Assembly: GCF_900114475.1 (NCBI RefSeq)
Contig: NZ_FOTE01000011.1
Coordinates: 124,001-188,000 of the forward strand
Reading direction: 5' to 3'
Origin: Paenibacillus sp. 1_12
GTDB lineage: Bacteria; Bacillota; Bacilli; Paenibacillales; NBRC-103111
DNA length: 64,000 bases
The notes below the pieces were generated by a model that saw nothing but the letters and a program-made list of their open reading frames with translations, searched no databases and was not told the origin of the DNA. The translations under genes were made by a program, and so were the position numbers. Of this stretch, positions 9,436 through 17,498 are shown piece after piece; positions within the stretch are counted from its first letter, which is position 1, and each line of letters begins with the position of its first letter.

Positions 9436-10169
9436 AAATAAGCGCAGTTGTCGCTTCGAGGATGACTTCGACCCGGTTGCCTGGGAAAATTATGATGGAT
9501 TTGTGTGGACAACCTGCTCTGATTCGTTTGATCGAAAGACTGAAGAACTCCAAATATATTCATCAAATTGTTATTGCTACAACTACGAATCAACAAGACG
9601 ACATAATTGTAGAAGTAGCTAATAAGATGGGAGTTCTTTATCATAGGGGTAGTGAAGAGGATGTACTGCTTAGAACCGTAGAGGCAGCGTTAGCAACAGA
9701 AACTGATCTAATAGTCCAAATCACAAGTGATTGCCCTTTGCTAGATGCTGAAACCGTTGATAAAGTTATTGAGCATAGATTAGAGAATCCTTTTCTTGAT
9801 TATGTATCGAATTCTTTAGTTAGAACCTATCCTATGGGATTTAGTGTTGAGGTTTTTAAAACTGCAGCATTGCAAAAGGTGGAACAGCTAACTCAAGATC
9901 CGGCAGATAGAGAGCATGTCTCTTTATACATGTATGAGAGACCTGAGATTTTCCATTTATCTAACATCGAAGCCCCAAATTTTTTAAGACATCCTGAATA
10001 CAGGCTTACTTTAGATACAAAGGAAGACTATCAAGTGATAAGTAACATTTACGATAAGCTTTATCCAGATAATCCATTTTTTAATCTATATGATATTACA
10101 AGATATTTACAAGGTAATCCTAATGTTGTCTTTATTAATCAAAATATTAAACAGAAGAAAGCAAGATAA
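9432..10169 (+). CDS. SpsF-type cytidylyltransferase (CMP-sugar synthetase-like), copy 1
   Basis: A 245-residue nucleotidyltransferase of the SpsF/CMP-KDO synthetase-like family, expected to activate a nonulosonic acid with CTP. The nucleotide-binding loop is SRMTSTRLPGK (residues 9-19), which differs from the usual QARMGSTRLPGK of copy 2. The metal-binding region is TSDCPLLD. The ATG at 9432 overlaps the preceding stop and has GGAGG at 9417-9421, which fixes the start; longer in-frame starts lie inside the upstream gene. Clearly paralogous to the gene at 11299, so one of the two is probably the PseF activity. Confidence 0.82.
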   Translation: MKISAVVASRMTSTRLPGKIMMDLCGQPALIRLIERLKNSKYIHQIVIATTTNQQDDIIVEVANKMGVLYHRGSEEDVLLRTVEAALATETDLIVQITSDCPLLDAETVDKVIEHRLENPFLDYVSNSLVRTYPMGFSVEVFKTAALQKVEQLTQDPADREHVSLYMYERPEIFHLSNIEAPNFLRHPEYRLTLDTKEDYQVISNIYDKLYPDNPFFNLYDITRYLQGNPNVVFINQNIKQKKAR

Positions 10170-10218
10170 TAATCAGTTATAGTGGCTTGTATGTTACAGG
10201 AATGAGGGATAAACTTTA

Positions 10219-11220
10219 ATGTATACTAATAAGAAAGTTCTTATTATTGGTGGTACGGGGACACTTGGCAAGCATCTGCTAAAAGAAATACTATCATTTG
10301 AACCTTCGGTTGTTAGGATATATAGTCGTGATGAACACAAACAATTTGACATGCAGCAGCAACTATCTTCATATAAGAATATCCGATATTTAATCGGTGA
10401 TGTTCGTGATTATAATCGATTGATAAGAGCAATGGAAGATATAGATTATGTGTTTCATTTAGCGGCAATGAAACATGTCGCTTCCTGTGAGTATAACCCT
10501 TTCGAAGCCGTCCAAACCAATGTCATAGGCACACAAAATGTAATTCAGGCTGCTATCCAAAGCAATGTAAAGAAAGTGTTGTTTACAAGCACAGACAAGG
10601 CTATTTCACCAACTAATACTTACGGTGCCACAAAACTGACTGCGGAAAGATTAATATCCGCTGCTGAGTATCAAAAAGGGCCTAAAAATACGGTATTTTC
10701 ATCAGTGAGATTTGGAAATGTAATGGGTTCTAGAGGTTCTGTTATTCCTTTGTTTAAAGAACAAATTATAGCTAACCAGGAAATTACCGTAACAGATAAA
10801 AGCATGTCTCGTTTTATGATGACACCTGCTCAGGCGATTTCACTTATGCTGGAAGCAAATGAATCTGCTCTAGGTGGTGAAGTGTTTGTATTAAAGATGC
10901 CGGTTATTAAGTTGGCGGATTTAATAGAGGTTTTAATTTCGGAAGTGACGAAGCGTTATAATATTCAAACCAGAATAAATATTAAAGAAATTGGATTAAG
11001 GCCGGGAGAGAAAATGTATGAAGAGCTTATGACAGAGGATGAAGCAAGTTACGCGATGGAAAAGGAAAATATGTTTGTTATCCCTTCATTTTTCATGGAG
11101 AAGAAGACAGTTTATGCTAATGTAAACAGCTTGATTAGTTCGCGATCTAATTCTTCTTCAATAGAATTTATATCTAAACAAGTATTAAGAGATTGGATTT
11201 TAACGGAAAACTTAATTTAA
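10219..11220 (+). CDS. pseB: UDP-N-acetylglucosamine 4,6-dehydratase (inverting), PseB
   Basis: First enzyme of pseudaminic acid synthesis: it converts UDP-GlcNAc to UDP-2-acetamido-2,6-dideoxy-beta-L-arabino-hexos-4-ulose. The 333-residue SDR protein has the NAD-binding GGTGTLG at residues 11-17, the catalytic STDKA (T125, D126, K127) and YGATK (Y135, K139), the last being typical of soluble PseB/FlaA1 enzymes. VRFGNVMGSRGSVIPLF and LRPGEKMYEEL follow as in the family. It starts 49 bases after the first SpsF gene with GAGGG as ribosome site. A retaining CapD-type dehydratase is less likely because of the YGATK motif. Confidence 0.88.
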   Translation: MYTNKKVLIIGGTGTLGKHLLKEILSFEPSVVRIYSRDEHKQFDMQQQLSSYKNIRYLIGDVRDYNRLIRAMEDIDYVFHLAAMKHVASCEYNPFEAVQTNVIGTQNVIQAAIQSNVKKVLFTSTDKAISPTNTYGATKLTAERLISAAEYQKGPKNTVFSSVRFGNVMGSRGSVIPLFKEQIIANQEITVTDKSMSRFMMTPAQAISLMLEANESALGGEVFVLKMPVIKLADLIEVLISEVTKRYNIQTRINIKEIGLRPGEKMYEELMTEDEASYAMEKENMFVIPSFFMEKKTVYANVNSLISSRSNSSSIEFISKQVLRDWILTENLI

Positions 11221-11251
11221 ACATACAAGTGGGTACGGATATAAAGGAGTT

Positions 11252-11302
11252 ATGCTACCTGAAAAAAGTTGGGCAATTGAATATAAGGGGGTAATCCTTT
11301 GA
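11252..11302 (+). CDS. Possible 16-codon leader ORF before the second SpsF gene
   Basis: A very short frame (MLPEKSWAIEYKGVIL) starts at an ATG preceded by AAAGGAG at 11243-11249, a better ribosome site than many genes here. Its TGA overlaps the TTG start of the next gene, so it could couple translation of that gene. The length and lack of homologues I know of make it uncertain. It could equally be the remnant of a longer lost gene. Confidence 0.25.
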   Translation: MLPEKSWAIEYKGVIL

Positions 11303-12030
11303 AAATTGTTGCTATTATTCAAGCTAGAATGGGTTCAACGAGATTACCAGGGAAAATTATGTTGAATTTATATGGGGAGACAGTACTATCCCGTGTGGTT
11401 AAACGAGTGCAAATGGCAAAAGGCATAGATAGTATTGTCATTGCAACAACATTACTTCCACATGACGACATCCTGATTGATGAAACATTAAAATTAGGTG
11501 CATTAGCTTATCGTGGAAGTGAAGAGGATGTACTGTCTAGGTATTTTGAAGCCGCGGTGAAGTATAAAGCAGATGTAATTATTCGAATTACATCCGATTG
11601 CCCACTTATTGAACCAGAACTTATCTCAGAAATGCTTGACTTCTTTCATAAGCATCCTTGTGATTATCTAAGTAATACTATTCATCGGACTTATCCAAGA
11701 GGTCTTGATGTTGAAGTTTTTACAATTGACTCATTAGCTGAGGCAATGCAGAATGCGGGACATATAGATCAACGAGAGCATGTCACACCTTATATTTATC
11801 AAAATCCAAATCGATATCATATAAAACAGTTTATAAATGCTATAGACTACTCGAAACATAGGTGGACATTAGACACGCCGGAAGATTGGGAGCTAATTCA
11901 TTCAATATATAAGAACTTGTATTCAAACAATGAGTCTTTTGGATGGCTTGAAGTACTTCGCTTGTTTGATGGAAATAGTGAACTTTTTAATATTAATGCT
12001 TTTATCGAACAAAAAAAGTTGAATTCATAA
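11299..12030 (+). CDS. SpsF-type cytidylyltransferase (likely PseF function), copy 2
   Basis: A 243-residue CMP-sugar synthetase-like protein with the canonical QARMGSTRLPGKIM at residues 8-21, RGSEEDVLSRY, TSDCPLIEP and a TLDTPEDWELI tail segment. The last step before transfer is activation of the nonulosonic acid to its CMP form, and this copy sits between pseB and pseG, so it is the better candidate for that step in pseudaminic acid synthesis. It starts with TTG at 11299 after AAGGGGG at 11285-11291. The paralogue at 9432 shares the whole domain order but has a changed nucleotide loop. Confidence 0.83.
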   Translation: MKIVAIIQARMGSTRLPGKIMLNLYGETVLSRVVKRVQMAKGIDSIVIATTLLPHDDILIDETLKLGALAYRGSEEDVLSRYFEAAVKYKADVIIRITSDCPLIEPELISEMLDFFHKHPCDYLSNTIHRTYPRGLDVEVFTIDSLAEAMQNAGHIDQREHVTPYIYQNPNRYHIKQFINAIDYSKHRWTLDTPEDWELIHSIYKNLYSNNESFGWLEVLRLFDGNSELFNINAFIEQKKLNS

Positions 12031-12048
12031 TTATGGGGGAGATTTCGA

Positions 12049-13119
12049 ATGGATGTTCTCTTTCGATTAGATTCTTCCTTGCTAATTGGGACGGGTCACG
12101 CTGTTCGTTGTTTAACTTTAGCTGAGGAATTTCGCTCAAGAGGTTTTTCAGTTGGATTCATTTGTAGAGACTTAAGCGGTAATTATAATAAAATAATTCA
12201 AAAGCTAGGATATGAGTTATTTACTTTACCCAATTATCAAATGAGTCCCATTTCAGAAGGTTTAATGGATACGGTAAATGAAGAGATTAATTTTATGTGG
12301 ACTGAGTTTGGTCCAAATTTTAATTTTAAATTCTTAGTGGTTGACCATTATTCTTTAGATAGTCAATGGGAGAAAGCAATGAGTCAATTTACCGAGAAAA
12401 TTGTGGTAATCGATGATTTAGCTAATAGAAATCATCACTGTGATTACTTAATCGATCAGAATAATTATCTAAATGGATATAATCGCTATGATGGAATAGT
12501 GTCTGAGAGCTGCACAAGAATGCTTGGTCCTCAATATGCATTGCTCAGGAAGGAATTTAGAACTAAAAAGAGTGAAGTGAGAACAAAGGATGGTTCTATT
12601 AAAAGAGTCATGATTTGTTTTGGTGGAACTGATCCAACAAACGAAACAAGTAAAGTACTAAATAATATCAATTTATTTGATGAAGATCTCTTTTTTGATG
12701 TAATTATTGGGGAGAACAATCCGAATAAATATAATATCAGATTGCTTTGTGCTAATATATCTAACTGCAGGCTTCACATACAGACGACCAAGATAGCAGA
12801 TTTAATGATTAAAGCTGACTTGGCGATTTGTTCGGGAGGAACAATGACTTGGGAAAGATATTGTTTGGGGTTACCGGCAGTAATAATTGCGGTAGCTGAC
12901 AACCAAGTAGAAATAGCAAAAACGTCTGCTATGTTAAACATTGATGTATATCTAGGGGAATCCAAGGATGTAGAGGGGTATCAGGTTTGGGAAGCTGTTG
13001 AGCGTTTACTCTCCCAAAAAGAGGTTGTCTTATCAGCAAGTGTAAAAGCCTCTTCGTTGGTTGATGGATTAGGTGTTACTTACGTAGTTAATAACTTGTT
13101 AGATAAGGTGCAAACATGA
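12049..13119 (+). CDS. pseG: UDP-2,4-diacetamido-2,4,6-trideoxy-beta-L-altropyranose hydrolase, PseG
   Basis: Removes UDP from the diamino-trideoxy sugar nucleotide so that PseI can condense it with phosphoenolpyruvate. The 356-residue GT-B-like protein begins FRLDSSLLIGTGHAVRC, with His17 in the position of the catalytic histidine of PseG. The C-terminal half holds the UDP-binding ICSGGTMTWERYCLGLPAV and CFGGTDPTN. It starts 18 bases after the cytidylyltransferase behind GGGGGAG and overlaps the formyltransferase-like gene by four bases (ATGA). Since the amide at C4 may be a formyl group here, the true substrate could differ from the standard one. Confidence 0.88.
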   Translation: MDVLFRLDSSLLIGTGHAVRCLTLAEEFRSRGFSVGFICRDLSGNYNKIIQKLGYELFTLPNYQMSPISEGLMDTVNEEINFMWTEFGPNFNFKFLVVDHYSLDSQWEKAMSQFTEKIVVIDDLANRNHHCDYLIDQNNYLNGYNRYDGIVSESCTRMLGPQYALLRKEFRTKKSEVRTKDGSIKRVMICFGGTDPTNETSKVLNNINLFDEDLFFDVIIGENNPNKYNIRLLCANISNCRLHIQTTKIADLMIKADLAICSGGTMTWERYCLGLPAVIIAVADNQVEIAKTSAMLNIDVYLGESKDVEGYQVWEAVERLLSQKEVVLSASVKASSLVDGLGVTYVVNNLLDKVQT

Positions 13120-13685
13120 AAATAATATTGCTAGGATCCAAAGCAAGTATGTTAATAAATAAAATAAAAGCAACTAACGATAACTTTATCCTTATTGAGG
13201 AACCTCTTGAAGATCATATGGAAATTTTGAGTGATGTAGATTTCTTAGTGAGTTATGGTTATAGACACGTTATAAGACCGAAGGTACTTGAACTTTTCCC
13301 GAATCGTGCTATTAATTTACATATTGCATTATTACCATGGAATAAAGGGGCAGATCCAAACTTATGGAGTTTTCTTGAGAATACTCCAAAGGGAGTAACC
13401 ATTCATTATATAGATGAAGGACTCGATACCGGATACGTAATATCTCAAAAAGAGATGTCTTTTGAGCTACACGAAACTCTGAGAACTTGTTATAATAAAT
13501 TAAGTTTTGAAATAGAAGAAATGTTTGGTATGGTTTGGGCAAAAATTAGATCCGGAGAAGTGCATTCATATCCACAGCTAGCTGGAGGAAGTTATCACCG
13601 TATGATTGAAAAACACAAATACGAACATCTTTTAACCATGGGGTGGGATACTCCTATCATCGAATTAATTGGTAAAGGACTATAA
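13116..13685 (+). CDS. Formyltransferase-family protein, probable sugar N-formyltransferase
   Basis: A 189-residue protein with the fold of N10-formyltetrahydrofolate-dependent formyltransferases. The catalytic triad of the family can be placed as Asn67 and His69 in AINLHIALLPWNKG and Asp104 in DEGLDTG. The usual C-terminal domain of Met-tRNA formyltransferase is missing, so a housekeeping role is unlikely. It lies between pseG and pseI and overlaps pseG by four bases. No PseH-type GNAT gene is seen in the cluster, so I infer that this enzyme formylates the C4 amine of the UDP-sugar, giving a 7-N-formyl pseudaminic acid. The alternative is that it modifies another amino sugar made by the extra aminotransferase. 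Confidence 0.78.
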   Translation: MKIILLGSKASMLINKIKATNDNFILIEEPLEDHMEILSDVDFLVSYGYRHVIRPKVLELFPNRAINLHIALLPWNKGADPNLWSFLENTPKGVTIHYIDEGLDTGYVISQKEMSFELHETLRTCYNKLSFEIEEMFGMVWAKIRSGEVHSYPQLAGGSYHRMIEKHKYEHLLTMGWDTPIIELIGKGL

Positions 13686-13704
13686 AAAAAGTGAGGGATA
13701 AAGA

Positions 13705-14763
13705 ATGACTCCCAAAACAATACATTTAAAAACACGTTCCATTGGGACAAGGCACATTCCATTCGTAATAGCTGAGATGTCTGGGAATCATAACCAATCG
13801 CTTGAACGGGCTCTTTCTATTGTAGATGCTGCCGCAAGAGCAGGGGCTCATGCTCTGAAATTACAAACTTATACAGCAGATACCATGACTTTAGATCTCA
13901 AACAAGGTGACTTTTTTATTGATGATCCACAGAGTTTGTGGGAAGGTAAATCATTATATAACTTATATCAAGAGGCATACACACCTTGGGAATGGCATAA
14001 GCCAATCTTTGATAGATGTAGAGAACTGGGAATGATTGGATTTAGCACCCCATTTGATGAAACATCGGTGGACTTTTTGGAGTCATTGGATGTTGAAATA
14101 TACAAGATTGCCTCATTTGAAAATACAGATATTCCTCTGATACGTAGAGTTGCGGAAACGGGTAAACCTATGATCATATCTACTGGGATGGCTTCGGTTG
14201 CAGAATTAGATGAAACCGTTCGTGAAGCTAGACTTGCGGGGTGCCAGGATATAGTCCTTTTAAAATGTACGAGCACATATCCATCCACACCCGAAAGTAG
14301 TAATATATCCACAATCCCTCATTTGAAAGAACTATTTAACTGCCAAGTAGGTATTTCTGATCATACAATGGGTATTGGAGTAGCGGTAGCAAGTGTAGCT
14401 CTGGGTGCGTCAGTTATAGAGAAGCATTTTACACTACGACGATCAGACGGAGGTGTAGATTCAACATTTTCGCTAGAACCTAATGAGATGCAATCACTTG
14501 TCACTGAAAGTGAGCGAGCATGGCAAGGTGTAGGTGTGGTGCACTATGGATTATCAGAAAAGGAGAAATCTTCGTTGATGTTTAGACGATCTCTATATAT
14601 CTGTAAAGATATGAAGGCAGGTGATATGTTTACTGAGAAGAACTTACGAGCAATACGCCCAGGCTTTGGGCTCCCACCCAAATATTTATATCAGTTGATG
14701 GGGAAGGTAGTTAAATCAGATGTTTCTATTGGTACTCCAGTTACATGGGATCTTGTTGTTTAA
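13705..14763 (+). CDS. pseI: Pseudaminic acid synthase, PseI
   Basis: Condenses the 2,4-diamido-2,4,6-trideoxy-L-altrose with phosphoenolpyruvate to give the nine-carbon nonulosonic acid. The 352-residue protein has the NeuB TIM-barrel (VIAEMSGNHNQSLERAL, LKLQTYTADTMTLD, KIASFENTD, LKCTSTYPS, GISDHTMG) and ends in a SAF/antifreeze-like domain (RRSLYICKDMKAGD onward). EKHFTLRRSDGGVDSTFSLEP is the PseI-type version of the active site segment rather than that of sialic or legionaminic acid synthases. It follows the formyltransferase gene by 19 bases, with GAGGG as ribosome site. Confidence 0.92.
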   Translation: MTPKTIHLKTRSIGTRHIPFVIAEMSGNHNQSLERALSIVDAAARAGAHALKLQTYTADTMTLDLKQGDFFIDDPQSLWEGKSLYNLYQEAYTPWEWHKPIFDRCRELGMIGFSTPFDETSVDFLESLDVEIYKIASFENTDIPLIRRVAETGKPMIISTGMASVAELDETVREARLAGCQDIVLLKCTSTYPSTPESSNISTIPHLKELFNCQVGISDHTMGIGVAVASVALGASVIEKHFTLRRSDGGVDSTFSLEPNEMQSLVTESERAWQGVGVVHYGLSEKEKSSLMFRRSLYICKDMKAGDMFTEKNLRAIRPGFGLPPKYLYQLMGKVVKSDVSIGTPVTWDLVV

Positions 14764-14797
14764 AAATTAAATCTATACATTATAGGGAGTCAAATAT

Positions 14798-15745
14798 ATG
14801 AATATCTTGTTAACAGGCGGAGCGGGCTTTATAGGACGTTGGGTAGCCAAGCGTTTAATTGAGGATGGACATAAGCTTTGGATACTTGATGATCTATCCA
14901 ATGGTTCACAGGCTAACATAGAGGAATTTACTGATCACCCTAATTTGCAACAATTTATCTTTGGCGATATCAAGGATGAAGCATTACTTGAAAAGCTGTT
15001 TCAATTAACGAAGTTCGATATCTGCTACCACTTAGGTGCGTCTATTAACGTTCAGGACTCGATTGATGATCCGCGTACTACGTTTAATAACGATGCAGTG
15101 GGTACCTTTTTTATTATGGAGCAATGCCGTAAGCATCAAGTCAAGGTTGTATTTATGAGTACCTGCATGGTTTACGATCGTTGTACGGACGAAACTGGGA
15201 TCACGGAGGAACATCCTACTAAACCGGCGTCTCCCTATGCAGGAGCCAAGATCGCGGCCGAGAACATGGTCTTGTCCTATTTTTATGCGTATGGATTGCC
15301 GGTAGTTGTTATTCGTCCCTTTAACACCTATGGTCCCCACCAAAAGACCGGCGGTGAAGGCGGAGTAGTAGCTGTCTTTATTAAGAATAAATTAACGGGT
15401 AACGATGTATCAATTTACGGTGATGGTACACAAACAAGGGATTTGTTATTTGTTGAAGACTGCGCCCGTTTTGTGGTTGAAGCTGGCTATTCTAATAAGG
15501 TTGATGGACATATTGTTAATGCTGGATTAGGCAGAGATGTAACCATTAATGAATTGGCTCAAATTATCGTTGGGGATGAGTCGAGAATCAAGCATGTTGA
15601 GCATATCCATCCGCAGAGTGAGATACCTAAATTGCTATGTAACTCTAGTAAAGCAAAATCGCTTTTAGGTTGGGATCCACGAGTGTCATTGGAAGAGGGA
15701 ATTAAGCGTACGGAGTCATGGATTCAAACAAGCTACCTGTTGTAA
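14798..15745 (+). CDS. NAD-dependent epimerase/dehydratase (extended SDR)
   Basis: A 315-residue sugar nucleotide-modifying SDR enzyme. The cofactor loop GGAGFIG is at residues 7-13, and the catalytic pair is Tyr147 and Lys151 in SPYAGAK with a preceding MSTCMVY. VIRPFNTYGPHQ and GDGTQTRDLLFVEDCA are typical of UDP-glucose 4-epimerase and dTDP-glucose 4,6-dehydratase relatives. The exact reaction is unknown; it may feed the second sugar branch. From about its middle the base composition becomes less AT-rich than in the genes before it, marking the edge of the low-GC block. A terminator straddles its stop codon. Confidence 0.78.
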   Translation: MNILLTGGAGFIGRWVAKRLIEDGHKLWILDDLSNGSQANIEEFTDHPNLQQFIFGDIKDEALLEKLFQLTKFDICYHLGASINVQDSIDDPRTTFNNDAVGTFFIMEQCRKHQVKVVFMSTCMVYDRCTDETGITEEHPTKPASPYAGAKIAAENMVLSYFYAYGLPVVVIRPFNTYGPHQKTGGEGGVVAVFIKNKLTGNDVSIYGDGTQTRDLLFVEDCARFVVEAGYSNKVDGHIVNAGLGRDVTINELAQIIVGDESRIKHVEHIHPQSEIPKLLCNSSKAKSLLGWDPRVSLEEGIKRTESWIQTSYLL

Positions 15746-15760
15746 AGGTGGCTTGTTTTT
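15728..15760 (+). terminator. Rho-independent terminator spanning a stop codon
   Basis: Arms ACAAGCTACC (15728-15737) and GGTGGCTTGT (15747-15756) pair with one G-T wobble and are followed by five T. The TAA stop at 15743-15745 falls inside the loop, so a translating ribosome would reach the hairpin at termination. It would partly separate pseC from the upstream cluster. Confidence 0.8.
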
Positions 15761-15796
15761 GTTAGCCTCTCACTACTAATAGACGGAGGGATTATC

Positions 15797-16987
15797 ATGG
15801 AAAAACCAGCAATTGCAGGAGGTACTCCTGTTAGAGAGCAAATGCTATCCTATGGTAAGCAATTTATTGATGAGCAAGATATTGCTGCAGTCATTGATAC
15901 TTTAAGGGGAGACTTTATTACTCAGGGCCCTGCCATAAATAGGTTTGAACAAGCTATAGCTGAATACGTAGGAGCAAAGTTTGCGGTTGCATTTTCAAAT
16001 GGGACAGCAGCGCTTCATGGTGCGTGTTTTGCTGCTGGAATAGGTTTAGGCGATGAAGTTATTACAACACCGATTACTTTTCTTGCAAGCAGCAACTGCG
16101 TATTATATCAAGGTGGAACGCCTGTCTTTGCTGATATCCGGAGCGATACCTATAATTTGGATCCTATCCGTGTCGCTGAAAAAATAACCAACCGCACCAA
16201 AGCGATTATAGCCGTTGATTACACGGGACAACCCTGCGATATCGATACTTTGATGAAGCTGGCGGAGAAACACAACCTGATTGTGATTCAAGACGCGGCT
16301 CACTCTCTTGGAGCTGAAGTGAAAGGACGCAAAGTTGGGGCTATTGCCGATATGACCATGTTCAGCTTTCATCCAGTCAAGCACATCACTACGGGAGAAG
16401 GGGGTATGATTACAACAAACAATGAGGAGTTTTATCACAAGCTTCTCATGTTTCGTAGCCATGGAATGACCAAAGATCCTGACCTTCTACATCACAACGA
16501 TGGACCTTGGTACTATGAGATGCAGTTGCTGGGCTATAACTACCGGATTACGGACATTCAAGCGTCATTAGGTACTTCACAATTGACAAAATTGGAAGGC
16601 TTTTTAGATAGAAGACGGCAGATAGCTGCGGCTTATTCCAAGGCTTTCAATGGTTTGGAGGGTGTGACAGTCCCATATCAACAAGCGGATCATGTATCCA
16701 GCTGGCACCTGTATATATTACGCTTTGACTTAACGAGATTCCAAGCAAATCGCAAACAGATTTTTGAAGCTCTGCGTGCTGAAAATATTGGTGTGCATGT
16801 CCACTATATACCGGTATATAAACAGCTATATTATCAGCAGAACGGCTACGCAGGCACGGTTTGCCTTGAATCAGAGAAATTGTATGAGGAAATGATCACG
16901 ATTCCTTTGTTCCCAACGATGACAGAACAGGATGTTCTGGATGTCATAGAATCGGTTAAGAAAATTTATCAATATTATCAGCTATAA
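15797..16987 (+). CDS. pseC: UDP-4-amino-4,6-dideoxy-N-acetyl-beta-L-altrosamine transaminase, PseC
   Basis: Second step of pseudaminic acid synthesis, a PLP-dependent transfer of an amino group from glutamate to C4 of the PseB product. The 396-residue DegT-family protein has the PLP lysine K195 in SFHPVKHITTGEGG, VIQDAAHSLGAE around 163-173, and NGTAALHGA at 68-76. The N-terminus with LSYGKQFIDEQDIAAVIDTL and FITQGPAINRFE matches PseC enzymes closely. It stands apart from pseB, after a terminator and before another one, so it probably has its own expression or depends on read-through. Confidence 0.9.
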   Translation: MEKPAIAGGTPVREQMLSYGKQFIDEQDIAAVIDTLRGDFITQGPAINRFEQAIAEYVGAKFAVAFSNGTAALHGACFAAGIGLGDEVITTPITFLASSNCVLYQGGTPVFADIRSDTYNLDPIRVAEKITNRTKAIIAVDYTGQPCDIDTLMKLAEKHNLIVIQDAAHSLGAEVKGRKVGAIADMTMFSFHPVKHITTGEGGMITTNNEEFYHKLLMFRSHGMTKDPDLLHHNDGPWYYEMQLLGYNYRITDIQASLGTSQLTKLEGFLDRRRQIAAAYSKAFNGLEGVTVPYQQADHVSSWHLYILRFDLTRFQANRKQIFEALRAENIGVHVHYIPVYKQLYYQQNGYAGTVCLESEKLYEEMITIPLFPTMTEQDVLDVIESVKKIYQYYQL

Positions 16988-17017
16988 TTTATGAATTTGC
17001 TCTAATAGAAAAATATA

Positions 17018-17063
17018 CCTCATCCGATATAACTAATATAGACTGTCGGATGGAGGTTTTTTT
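17018..17063 (+). terminator. Terminator hairpin that also covers the flaG ribosome site
   Basis: CCTCATCCGA (17018-17027) pairs with TCGGATGGAGG (17046-17056) with one bulged G, followed by seven T. It would end the pseC transcript. The 3' arm contains GGAGG at 17052-17056, the only plausible ribosome site for flaG ten bases further on, so read-through transcripts would carry a masked site. Confidence 0.85.
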
Positions 17064-17066
17064 ATT

Positions 17067-17474
17067 ATGAGCATGAATTCACCTATAGGCAATGGTACTG
17101 CAGATTGGACTCCGAGTGTGGATGCAACACCGAAGGTAAAACCCGTACAGGTGGACACTCAAACGGCAGAAAGCGTTATACCCCCCACTATTATTAACAA
17201 TGTATCGGATTTAAGGCGAGCTGAAATGACGGGCGGTCATTACACGGCAAGTGACGAACAAATGGTTAAAACAATCGAGCGGGCGATTAAAGCTGTCCAA
17301 GGTAAATCAACATCTCTTGAATTTACAGTCCATGAAAAAACCAGGCTTGTTTCTGTAAAAGTAAAGGATAGCGATACGGGAGAGGTTCTTCGCGAAATTC
17401 CACCAGAGAAATCATTGGATTTTGTAGCCAAGCTGTGGGAGATGGCGGGAATTCTTGTCGATGAGCGGCGTTAA
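17067..17474 (+). CDS. flaG: FlaG family flagellar protein
   Basis: A 135-residue protein of the FlaG family, encoded next to fliD in many flagellated bacteria and linked to control of filament length. The conserved part is the C-terminal half: LEFTVHEKTRLVSVKVKDS and TGEVLREIPPEKSLDFVAKL. The first 50 residues are low-complexity. The start follows directly on a terminator hairpin whose 3' arm includes the GGAGG ribosome site. It heads the flaG-fliD-fliS-fliT run, with fliD 24 bases downstream. Confidence 0.88.
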   Translation: MSMNSPIGNGTADWTPSVDATPKVKPVQVDTQTAESVIPPTIINNVSDLRRAEMTGGHYTASDEQMVKTIERAIKAVQGKSTSLEFTVHEKTRLVSVKVKDSDTGEVLREIPPEKSLDFVAKLWEMAGILVDERR

Positions 17475-17498
17475 TACAGATTTAGGGAGGTAAAAACT

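Noticed and set aside
15032-15343. Minus-strand 103-codon frame inside the SDR gene
   Set aside because: The plus-strand gene has clear SDR motifs across the whole stretch; the mirror frame has no motif or start signal.
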